Below, one piece after another: positions 35,108 through 47,100 of a stretch of 64,000 nt of DNA. The notes beneath the pieces were generated by a model. The model did no database searches, was not told where the DNA came from, and worked only from the letters and a program-made list of their open reading frames with translations. Where the stretch lies: NCBI GenBank assembly GCA_965656875.1, contig CBFHMJ010000028.1, positions 124,001 through 188,000 of the forward strand. Reading direction: 5' to 3'. The position numbers and the translations under genes are program-made. Every line of letters begins with the position of its first letter. Within the stretch, counting starts at the first letter, position 1. Source of the stretch: CBFHMJ01 sp965656875. GTDB taxonomy: Bacteria; Pseudomonadota; Gammaproteobacteria; Enterobacterales; Alteromonadaceae.

Positions 35108-38100
35108 TCAGCGTTTTTTCAGGCCAGCAAGACGGTTGCGGCGCTGAGATTTACGTTGTGTCGGTTGCTCGGCACTCAGTTGCAGACGGCTGATCGGCTG
35201 ATCAGGGTCTGCAACCACTTGCTGCAACAGATAATCGAATTGCTGATTGAGTTGTTCGATACTGCTTCGGTCGAATAAATCCGTGCTGTATGACCAGAAA
35301 CCGGTCATGCCTTCGTCGGTGTCTTCCAGGAATAATCCCAGGTCGAACCGGGTGTGCTGTTGTTCAGGTGTCAGTACCTCAATGTTCAGCTCGTCGGCTT
35401 GTAACGCCGTTTTTGGTGTGTTTTGCAACACAAACAGGGTTTGAACCAGTGGATGATGACGCTGGCTTCTTACCGGATTGATCAGCTCAACCAGTTTGTC
35501 GAAAGGCATGTCCTGGTGGTCATACAAATCCAGACACATCTGACGGGAACGCGCCAGAAGCTGATTGAACCCAGGATTACCGGACAAGTCGAGACGAGTC
35601 GGCATCAGGTTGACGAAGAAACCAATCAGGTTTTCCAGTCCACTGTGATCCCGGTTTGCCAGGTCAGTACCAACCACGATATCAGTCTCACCAGTGCGCT
35701 TATGCAGCAGCAAATCGTATACCGCCAGCAATGCCATAAATGGCGTACTGCCGTGTTCAGTGGCGAGTGCTTTCAGCTTGTTCATCGCATCGTTATTCAG
35801 CGAAACAGCTACGCGATCGCCCTGATGAGAATTTTCATCGCTACGTTCTCTGTCCAGCGGTAACGGCATCACCGTTGGCGCACCGGAAAGCTGACGTTGC
35901 CAGTACTGACTTAGTTGCTTCATGCGGTTGCCTGCCAGCTGGTCCTGTTGCCACGCGGCGTAATCAGCGTACTGAATATCCAGTTGTGCCAGTGCAGTCT
36001 GGTTCTCTGCCGTTTGCGTGAGCTCAGCCTGATACAGTGCCGACAACTCGCGGATCAGAATGGCGACCGACCAACCGTCAGAGGCAATATGATGCTGAGT
36101 TAATCCCAGAATCCATTCGTTCTGTTCACCAGCCTGTTCGCGGCTGAACAAATCAGCACGCAGCATGTAATCTGCCGTTAAATCGAACGGACGCAGGGCG
36201 TTTTGCTCAGCTTGTTCCATCGCGACCTGGTCGAAGTTATCTCCTGCGTTCAGTGGGTGAATGTTCAGGATTTTGCCCGGTACAGGCAGGATTTGCTGAT
36301 AAACGGTTTCATCCTGTTTCACGAAGCAGGTACGCAATACTTTTTGTCGGGCCATCAGATTCAGAATGGCTTGTTCCAGTGCTGCGATATCCAACTTGCC
36401 CGTCAACTTAAGGAAAGATGGCATGTTATAACTGCTGTCCTGTGGATTCAGTGACTGAACAAACCACAGACGTTGCTGAGCAAATGACAGCGGTAACAAG
36501 TCGTTTTCATCAGTTGTGGCTGTAATCGCGGTGCGGCAGTCAGCCAGGTCAGCATGTTGCTCATTCAACCAGCCCGCCAGCGATTCCAGTGTCGGCTGGT
36601 CAAAAATGGTAGCGACTGGCAGTTCAATCTGTAGTCGGCTTCTGACTTCCGCAACCATGCGAACTGCTAATAACGAGTGACCACCAATGTTGAAGAAGTT
36701 GGCCGACTTGCCAATATTGTCGACTGGCAGATCCAACAGTTCGGCCCAGATTGTTGCCAGTTGTTGTTCAACACGGGTTTGCGGTTTGTCACCGTCTGCC
36801 ACGTCATCCAGCGATGGTGCCGGTAATGCAGCTTTGTTGAGCTTTCCGTTGCTGGTTAGTGGCAACTGGTTAATCACAACAAAGGCTGATGGCATCATCC
36901 AGGCGGGCAATTGCTCCGTTAACTGTTGACGAGCGGCACTGATAAGTGCGGCTGACTGGTCGGACTCATCCAGGTTGGTATCTGTGATCAGCCAGGCAAC
37001 CAGTTGCAGATGACCACTGGTATCTGGACGCGGTAAGACAACCGCATTGTTGATGCCAACAACGGCAACCAGTTGTTGCTCAATTTCGCCTGTTTCGATG
37101 CGATAACCACGAATTTTTACCTGATCATCGGTGCGGCCAATAAACATCAGATTGCCGTCGTCACGAACCCATGCCAGATCGCCGGTTTTATACAAGCGTT
37201 GACTATTCAGTTCATTAAACGGATTGGACACAAAGCGTTCTGCCGTTAATTCAGGACGATTCAGGTAACCGCGAGCCAGTGCTGCACCGCCAATGTATAA
37301 CTCACCGATTGCGCCTTGCGGAACGGGCTTCATGTGCTGATCCAGACAAACCAGTTGCATGTTGCCGATTGGTTGACCAATCGAAACGGCATCACCAGAC
37401 AAGCTTGTGTCTGCGGTGACGGTCAGGGTCGAACAACCCACAACCGTTTCTGTTGGGCCGTATTCATTGATGATGCTGGCATTTGGTAACAGTTGCTCCA
37501 GCACCTGACGAGCCGTGTGGCTACTGAGCTGTTCACCACCACACACCAGTTTATGGTGAGCGTTGGATAGCAAACCAGGTTGCGCCAGTAAGACATCAAG
37601 GTGAGCCGGTGTCAGCTTGAATAATGCCGGGTGTTCAGCGGTCAATTGCTGGCGTAACAACGCCAGGTCGTCATCCTGTTCTGGCACCAGGGTAATGGTT
37701 TTTCCAACAGTCGCCGGAGCCAGTAAGGTCGTTACAGTGGCGTCAAACACCAGTGGTAATGAAACCACAGCGGTTGTGACATCGGTCAGATACTGCTGCT
37801 GCGCGTGCTGTAAATAACTCAACAGCGCCTGATGTTCGATGACCACGCCTTTCGGCTGACCGGTAGACCCGGAGGTGTATATAACATAAGCGGCTGATTG
37901 TAGTTGTGCTTGCTCTGTGGCAGGTGTTGTTACAGGTGCCGTTACTGGCAACTGTGCTAATTCACTGGCAAGCGTATCTAACGGCGCAATGGTCAGAGGC
38001 TGGTCTGACAGTGACGCCAGCTCAGTATGTTGCGCGATGGTTTGCGTCGTGATCACCAGTGGCATCTGAGTATCATTCAGGATATAGCTCAGGCGTGCAG

Positions 38101-41100
38101 CCGGATAATCTGGCGATACCGGCACATACGCGGCGCCTGCTTTGTGGATGGCTAATAACGCAACCAACATCGCCGGTGAACGTTCCAGACAAATACCAAC
38201 CAGGGTTTCTGGTCCGGCATTGTGTTGAATTAACCAGTGCGCCAGTTGATTACTTTGTTGTTCCAGTTCAGCGTAGCTCAGTTGTGAGCCCGGTGTGCCG
38301 GCCTGTTCAATCGCAATCGCATCAGGCGTTAAACTTGCCTGGCGGCTGACTTGTTGATGGAACAAGGTGCTGGTATCGAACGGTGTTGCGGTTTGATTCA
38401 ACGTGACCAGCTGATGCTGAACATCGTCATCCGTTAACACCGTCAGGTCACCAACGGTTAGCTGTTGTGCCTGGGTCAGTTGCATCAATAGTTGATGGAA
38501 GTGACGCGTTAATTGTTGCTGCTGTGTCTCGTTCATTAATCCTGGCTGGATTTCAAAACGAATGGTTAATGCGTCCGTTTGATGCGCAATTAAGCAAATA
38601 CCGTAATTCGTGCTTTCACGCGTGTTGACCGCAGCAACTTGTAATCCCGCTTCAGACGCATGTTGAGCCAGTTCATTATCAACCGGGTAGTTTTCAACAA
38701 TCACCAGGCTGTCAAACAAACCTTGTGGTAAAGCGGATGCCTGCTGAATCTCAGCCAGTGGCATAAAGTTGTACTGTTCACGCTCGACTTGTTGTTGATG
38801 CAAGCGTTGCAGCCAGTCGATTACGCGATGTTCCGACGGTAGCGAAGTGACAACCGGTAAGCTGTTGATGAACAGTCCAATCATTTGCTCAACGCCTGGC
38901 AACTCAGCCGGACGTCCTGATGTGACGGCACCGAATACGACGCTGTCAGTGTTGCTGTAACGTGCGAGCAAGGTCGCCCAGGCCGCTTGCAGGATCACAT
39001 TTAAGGTGGTCTTGCTTTGTGTCGCCAGTGTTTGAATTTGTCTGGTTTCTGCTACAGATAACGACAGTACTTGCTGTTCAGGCTCTCCCTGCGTCAATAA
39101 ATGACGACGTTGCTGGTGAACCATAGGTAATGGCGTAACGTCCGTCACATCAGCCAGTTGCTGTTGCCAGAAATCGGCGGCAGCTTGTTTGTCCTGTCGG
39201 GCAAGCCAGGCAACATAGTCCTGGTAGCTGGCATGATTCACTGGTTCTGGTTGTTCGCCATTGAGGATTGCCTGATAGCAACGAGTAACATCAGCAAAGA
39301 CCAGCGGCTGACACCAGCCATCCAGCAAGACATGATGCCAGGACCAGACGAATTCCCATTGATGCTGTTGTTGAGCATTGTCACCCAGGTCAAACAACGC
39401 CATACGCATTAATGGTGCTTGCACCGGGTCGAAGTCCTGTTGCTTGTCGATGACCAGGAACAGATCGATTTCTTCCTGTTGATTCTCCGGTGTTAAGCCT
39501 GTCAGTGAGTTATTCACCCAGCGTAAAGACGCTTCCGGGACAACAAGTTGATGAGCGTTACCTGTGTCGGTGCCGACAAAGCGCGTTCTGAATACCGGAT
39601 GACGTGTCAGCATCATTTCCCAGGCTTGCTGGAATGCTGCCGGGTCCAGATTACTCAGGCTGATTCGGGTTTGTGTAACATAGCTCCCTTCAGCTAGCTG
39701 ACTGTGGAACAACATACCTTGCTGCATCCCGGTTGCCGGGTATAAGTCATCAATACGGGTTGTTTGTTGCCATTGCGCCAGTTCTTCCATTTTGGCGGTA
39801 GCCAGAGGGAAGTCAGCCGGAACATACTCTGTTTGCTGATGAGTTTCACTCAGGGTGATGATGTCTTCCAGTGCCGTCTGGATCTGGCTTAACAACGCTT
39901 CCATCGCTTCACGATAATAGGTTGCTCCATCCCAGCTTAGCGTCAGGATTAACTGACCTTGTTGTACCCGGCCATTGATCGATAATGGATGAGTGGCCTG
40001 GCGTACCGGGCTGATATCATCTCCGGTCGATTCCTCGGCAGGTTTGAAATGATTGTCATCATTGATGAGCTGATCAAACTGTCCGAGATAGTTGAACACC
40101 AGTTCTGAAGCCACATTGGGTAGCGATACCGCCGGATTCAGTTGTTTGAGTAAACCATAGCCGATGCCATTATCCGGCACCGAGCGAAGCTGAGTTTTAA
40201 GCTGGTTGATCAGTGTTGGTGTCGCGACTGTGGTTGCTGTTAATGCCAGCGGGTAAACAGCGGTGAACCAGCCTACGGTCTGACTCAGATCGAATGAATC
40301 ATTTAATGCTTCCCGGCCGTGGCTCTCCATATCCAGTCGAACGGCATTAACGCCGCCCCAGTGACGCAGACCGGCCATCAAACCTGCTAACAAGGTTTCA
40401 TTAATCTGGCTGCGGAATGCTTGTTGTGTCTGGCTTAGCAGACGCTGGGTGTGGGCCGTTGACAGCATAAATTGCTGACTTTCGCGTTGACCGGATAAGG
40501 TCGTGCCAGTATTAGCTGGGTTTTCTGCAATCACCTGAACTGGATTGGTCAATTGTTGCTGCCAGAAGTCGGCTTGAGCGGTGATGCTTTCGTCACTGGC
40601 GTGTTGTGCCAGGAAATCACCCCATTGCTGGAATGAAGAGGTCTTAGCTGCCGTTTGTAAGGGTTTGCCTTGTTGCCACTGGCTGTACAGTAGCTCAATA
40701 TCCTGAAGCAGTACGCGCCATGAAATACCGTCAACCACCAGGTGATGGATTACGATCAACAGGCGAGGCGACAGACCAGAAGCTGCCGTCGGTTGAATCA
40801 ACACAGCGCGAAGCAGTTCACCGTTTTCAGGGGCCAATCCTTGCTGAATCTCTGTGGCGAATGCCGGTAACGTGTCGTAGTTATCAGCCTGCCAGTTTTC
40901 ACTCCGAACCAGCTGATCAACATTGATATCGCTCATGGCAAGATGCACAGCTTTGGTGTTTGATTCTGCCAAAGAGAAACGCAGACGTAATGCATCATGA
41001 CGCTCGATTAGCGCAGTCACCAGGTTTGTTAATCCGTGAAGGTTCAGGGCAGCGGGTGGCGCTAACATGACAGACTGGTTGTAGTGATGCCAGTCTGTGT

Positions 41101-44100
41101 TGTCGGCCAGCATGTCACGTTGAATCGGCAATAAGCTCAGTTCACCCGTAATCGCTGTTTGTGGTGCATCTGTCTGGCTACCTGTGCTGGCTGCACGCGC
41201 CAGTTGCTGAATAGTTTGAGCCGCAAACAGGGTTTTCACATTGAAATGAATTCCTTGTTGCGCAGCGCGAGCGACCAGTTGAATCGACAGAATAGAATCA
41301 CCACCGGCTTCGAAGAAGCTGGTGTCTGTACTGACATTTGCCAGTGGAATATTCAGCAATTCAGACCACAATTGAGCCAGTACCTGTTCCGTCTCATCAA
41401 TCGGACTTTGCACCTGACCGTGTTGCTGTGCGCCCGGGTCTGGTAAAGCCGATTTATCCAGCTTACCGTTGCCAGTAAGTGGTAGCTGTGGAATGGTCAT
41501 AATCGCTGCGGGTAGCATCCAGCCTGGCAGTTGATCCGCCAGTTGCTGTCTGGCTGTTGCTGCGATGTTGTCAGCTGGTTTATCTTCACCCGCGACAATC
41601 CAGGCCAGTAAACGCTTGTGTCCATTGGTATCTTCACGCGGTAAAACCACGGCTGATACAACACCAGGAACTTGCAGGAGTTGTTGTTCGATTTCACCCG
41701 TTTCAATCCGATAACCCCGGATTTTCACCTGATCATCACGACGACCGACAAACATCAGATTGCCGTCAGGTAGTAAACGTGCCATATCGCCAGTTTTGTA
41801 CAGGCGTTCGCTGTTAGTGTGACTCAAATGATTGTCGATGAAACGTTCATGAGTCAGCTCAGCGCGATTCAGATAACCACGGGCCAGCGCGTTGCCGCCA
41901 ATATACAGCTCACCAACGGCACCCTGAGGCACAGGCTGACCGTGACTGTCGAGACAGAATAGCTGCATGTTGCCAATCGGTTTACCGACTGGTACGGCAT
42001 CTGTGTTCAGGACTGTATCCCGGGTGACATTGAAGGTGGTACAACCGACAACGGCTTCAGTTGGGCCGTATTCATTGATGATCACTGCGTTCGGCAATAA
42101 CTGTTCCAGTACCCGGCGGGCTGTGCGACTTAAGAGTTGTTCACCACCCAGTACCAGGACGTGAGCAGCCTGAGACAAGGTGTGTTGTTGCGTCAGTAAG
42201 ACTTCAAGGTGCGCAGGCGTTAATTTGAATAACAGAGGTTCCGGTGCGGTTAACTGTTGACGGAGCAATGCTAAATCATCGTCCTGTTCATTGAGTAGTA
42301 TCACCGGTTTTCCGCTGGCTAACGGTGCTAACAGTGTGGTCACTGTGGCATCAAAGACCAGTGGCAGGGATACCACAGCGCCTGAAACCTGGTTCAGGTA
42401 TTCACGTTCAACATGGCTCAGGTAATTAAGCAGCGCAGCTTGTTCGATAACAACGCCTTTTGGTTGACCGGTTGAGCCGGAGGTGTAAATCACATAGGCC
42501 GCACGTTGTAGTGCCTGTTCATGTGACTGCGCCTGGATGTGAACCGCTTCAGTGGATTGGCTGGCAAGAGCGGTAACGACCGCATCATCATCCAGCGCAA
42601 CCGCCTGAACCTTGTGATCAGCCAGGGTTGTGATCTGAGTTTGTTCGGCGATGTCCGTAGTGGTTAATACCAGTGATGTGCGTGTGTCGTCCAGAATAAA
42701 ACCAAGACGCGCCGCCGGATAGTCTGGTGACATTGGCACCCAGGCTGCACCAGCTTTATGAATCGCCAGTAAGCTAACTAACATGCGCGGTGTGCGTGGC
42801 AAACAAACACCGACCAGTGATTCCGGACCGATGTTCTGACTTTTTAGCCAGTGCGCCAGTTGATTACTCTGTTGTTCCAGTTCGCCCCGGGTAAGCGGCT
42901 GCTGATCAGCGCTGGCATGTGTTATGTCATTTGCCATATGAACGGCCAGTGCATCGGTGTCCTGTGCCGCCAGTTCACTGACACGCTGATGGAACAGTTG
43001 CTCGGTATCGACAGTGACGGAGGTCTGGTTCAATGTCACCAGTTGATGCTGAATCTCTGCCGGAGACATCATCGCCAGTGTTGACAGTGTCGATTCCGGT
43101 GCATCCAGTACGGATTGCAACAGGTGACAGAAATGCTCCGCAAACTGATGAATACGTGAATCAGTGAATAGCTGACGATTGAAATACCAGTGGCAGACGC
43201 TGCTGTCGTCACCAATCGCCAGAGTTAAAGACAGATCAAACGGTGAGCGTAAGCTGGCCGGAGTGTCTGTTTTATCGTCAGTCAGGGTAAAGGCTAACTG
43301 AACCAGTGGCTGATGGGTGGTTGTACGGTCAAACTGACCGTCGTCCAGTAAATGTTCCAGCGTTATACCCTGATGGGCTGACGCTTCACGATGGACGTGA
43401 GTCAGGTGTTGTAGCAAGTCATACGGATGCTCATGACCCGTATTGACGCGCAGTACCAGCGAAGGTTGCTGATGATCTGTTGCCAGCGACACAATATCGT
43501 CCTGCTGACTGTGGCGAGCCATGACCAGATTGAACACGCCATGCAGTAACACAAACGGCGATACATGCAATGTGTCAGCTACGGCGTTCAGTTGCTGATG
43601 TTGTTCATCCGAAAGGGATAATGACACCCGGTCACATAAATCCTGTCTGTCCGATGGACTGGTGGGGCGCGTCATATCTGGCACTAAACCATGTAAAGGT
43701 TCCAGCTCTGCCAGTTGTTGTTTCCACCAGGTAATTTGCTGATGTTGCTCGGCTGTATTGTTGGTTGCAGCGCCTGGACGATACGGAAGCGGTTGTGCGG
43801 CGGTGTCTGATGACAACCAGTCGCGCCAGTTATGATGTAAATGCTCGCTCAGTTCCGTAGCCAGTTGCAGATAACGCTGCGCATGACGCTCAATGGTTTC
43901 GGCGACAAATAAGTCCGTGTTGTACTCAATGGTAACATCCAGGCAACCCGGTTCGTTTGATGCAGAAACCGTCCAGTCAACGTCATATTTTGCGGTGTGA
44001 TTGCTGTTAGTGAGTAAGTCAACGCTCACTTCACCAGACGCTGTTTGTAGCTGTTCTGTGTTCTTGCCCAGTGGCGTGTTCAGAACATTAAAGCCAATCT

Positions 44101-47100
44101 GGTTATAAGGACTGTAGCTGGTTGCTCGTTCAACCGGTAGTTCGTTGATCAGACGATCGAACGATAAATCCTGGTTGTCGAACATGGTTAAACTACGGCG
44201 TTTGATTTGTGCCAGCAGATCGGCAGTTGTCGTTGCCAGATTTAGTTCAGTTCGCATGACCAGAATATTCAGGAACATGCCCAGTGTCCGTTCCAGTCCG
44301 GCCTGAGTTCGGCCTGCTACTGGCACGGCGACACAGATATCCTGTTGACCAGATAGATCCTGTAAAACCAGATTAAACAGCGTTGCCAGCACCATAAAAC
44401 GGCTGGCACCGTGTTGGTTTGCAATGGCGTCAAGCGATTGCACCAGTGATTCCGGTAAGGTGATGGTATGACGAGCGCCGTTATAGGTTTGATATTCCGG
44501 GCGTGGCTTGTCGGTCGGTAAGGCCAGATATTGCGGTGCCTGATGTAAACGTTTTTGCCAGAAACTTAGTTGCGGCTGCAATGTATCCTGTTGCATTAAC
44601 TGGTGTTGCCACGCAGCGAAGTCCAGATAGTTCAGCGCTGGTTTTTCCAGTGGTTGTCCGGCTAATGCTCGCGTGAAATCTTGCAGCAGAATGTCAGTGG
44701 ACCAGGCATCAGAAATAATATGATGTAGCGTGACCAGCAACCAGGATTCATTGTCAGAAAGCTGGACCCAGTGCCCGCGCATCATAGCATCGTTGTGCAA
44801 GTCAAATGGCTTTTGAGCTTCCTGACTGGCAAGGCGTCTGGCTTCTGTCTTTGCATCATCAGGTGACATTGCGGTCAGATCGGTTTTTGCCAGACTAAAT
44901 GGCTGCGCTGAAATTGCCTGTTGCACCGCTGACTGGCGAGTATCGAAACGAAGGCGCAGTGCATCATGGTTATTCCAGACTGCTGTCAGTGCATCCTGAA
45001 TCTGGTTAAACAACACCTTGCCAGACAATTGCAGACAGGCCGGAACATTGTAAAACGCTGAACCTGGATTCAGCTCGTCCAGGAACCATAAGCGTTGCTG
45101 GGCCAGTGATAATGGATAGTGTGCATCAACGGCAACCGATGTTATGGCAGGTAAAGCCGAAGCATCGTCACCGACAGAATCCAGATACGCAGCCTGGGTT
45201 GCCAGTGTCGGATGGTCGAACAGATCTGCCAGTGATACTGGTTTGCCAGTCTGTTTACGTAAACGAGCGACAACCTGTGTCGCCAGCAAGGAGTTTCCGC
45301 CCATTTCGAAGAAATGATCGTCACGCCCTGGTTTTTCGACGCCTAACAGTTCGGTCCACAAAGCTGCCAGTGCAATCTCTTGCGGTGTTTCCGGGGCGCT
45401 CCACTGCTGATGAGCAGCCAGGGCTTCGTCAGGATTAGGTAGCTGTTTACGGTCGATTTTACCGTTACGGGTTAGCGGTAGCTGATCCAGTTTTAACCAC
45501 TGATCCGGCACCATGTAAGCCGGTAGTTGTGCGGTGATAAACCGTTGTAGGTTTTCAATCAGTTCATTGTTGTTCTGACCTGGATTAACCACATACCAGG
45601 CAACCAGACGAGGATTCAGTCCTTCTGGTTGGTGTAACTGAACCGTAACCGCCTCAATTGCCGGGTGTTGATTAATCACTTGCTCAATAGCTGGAAGCTC
45701 GACTCGATAACCACGTACTTTTACCTGAGCATCAATACGACCACCGAATTCCAGACAACCATTAGCCAGTAAGCGCACATTATCGCCGGTGCGATAAGCA
45801 CGTTTAACGCCGTTGGCGAATTCGAAATCCAGGAATTTTGCCTGTTCTTTGTCAGACGCTTGTTTATAGCCTGCGCTAATGGCAGCGCCGCCGACGATTA
45901 ATTCACCCTGAGTCAGCGCCGGAACTGGTTGTAAACTGGCGTCCACTACAGCGAATGAAACATTGTTAAACGCCCGGCCAATCGGGGCGCTGGTGGCATG
46001 TTGCCAGCCTGTCAGTGGTAAATGGCTCAGGTTTACGGTGAAACAACCAATGGTTGCTTCGGACGGACCATAGTGATTGTGGATCTGACAATCGTGCATG
46101 CCCGCTTGTTGCAGTGATAATAACTGGTCTAACAGCGCCGTTTGTAAGGTTTCACCGCCGAGCAACAGGTGTTTCTTCGGCAGTAAATCGGTAATGAGTG
46201 CGCCAGACAGATCGGCATTTTTTACCAGGGTCTGGAAATGAGATGGCACCATTTTCACGATGTCTGGCTGATGTTTACTCAACCAGGCGCGGTAACGCAC
46301 GTCATCGGTTACGGTCGCGTAGTCCAGCAGATGTAACGTGCCGCCGTGCATGATAGCCGGGAAGACTGAGGTATAGCCTAAATCAGCAGCTAATGTGGAT
46401 ACACAGGCAAAGCTCAGGCCTGGCGTCAGACCAAGATGTTGACTGATTGAATCACAGTAGTTTGTCAGATTGCCCAGCGTGATTTGCACACCTTTTGGTT
46501 CACCCGTCGTTCCTGAGGTGTAAATCAGGTAAGCCAGAGATTCATCCGTAACCGTCAGTGTCGGCAGCGCGGATGCTATCGTGTCAGCACTGGTGACGGT
46601 CAGTGTGTTGGTTAACAGTTGCGGTGTTTGTTCAAATGCATCATTCAGGGTTTTACTCAATGTTGCATCTGTGATGATCATTGCTGGCTCAATACGGCTT
46701 ACCAGATGGATCAGACGGTCGTGATTGTTGTCTGTTTCCAATGGAACAAAGGCAGCGCCAGCGGCCAGACACGATAACATTGCCACGACTGACCAGTGGC
46801 TGCGCGGCAGACAGATAGCAACCGGTAAATTCTCACCCTGAGTCACAGCGCTGATTTGTGTTGAAATGTCGGCAACCAGTGTATGTAGCTGAACATAAGT
46901 CAGGCTGGTATCACCGACCATAAGCGCTGGTTGTTCCGGGGTTTCCCCGGCGAAGTGGGTCAAACGGTCAATGATCGTAGAAGGTGCTGAAGCTGTTGTA
47001 ACTTTGCCCTGAGCCGATGCCAGTAACTGAGCATCATCGTCCAGTAAAACCGTGATGTCGTTTAGTGCTGCGTCCGGACTGGCAATCAGTTGTTCCAGCA

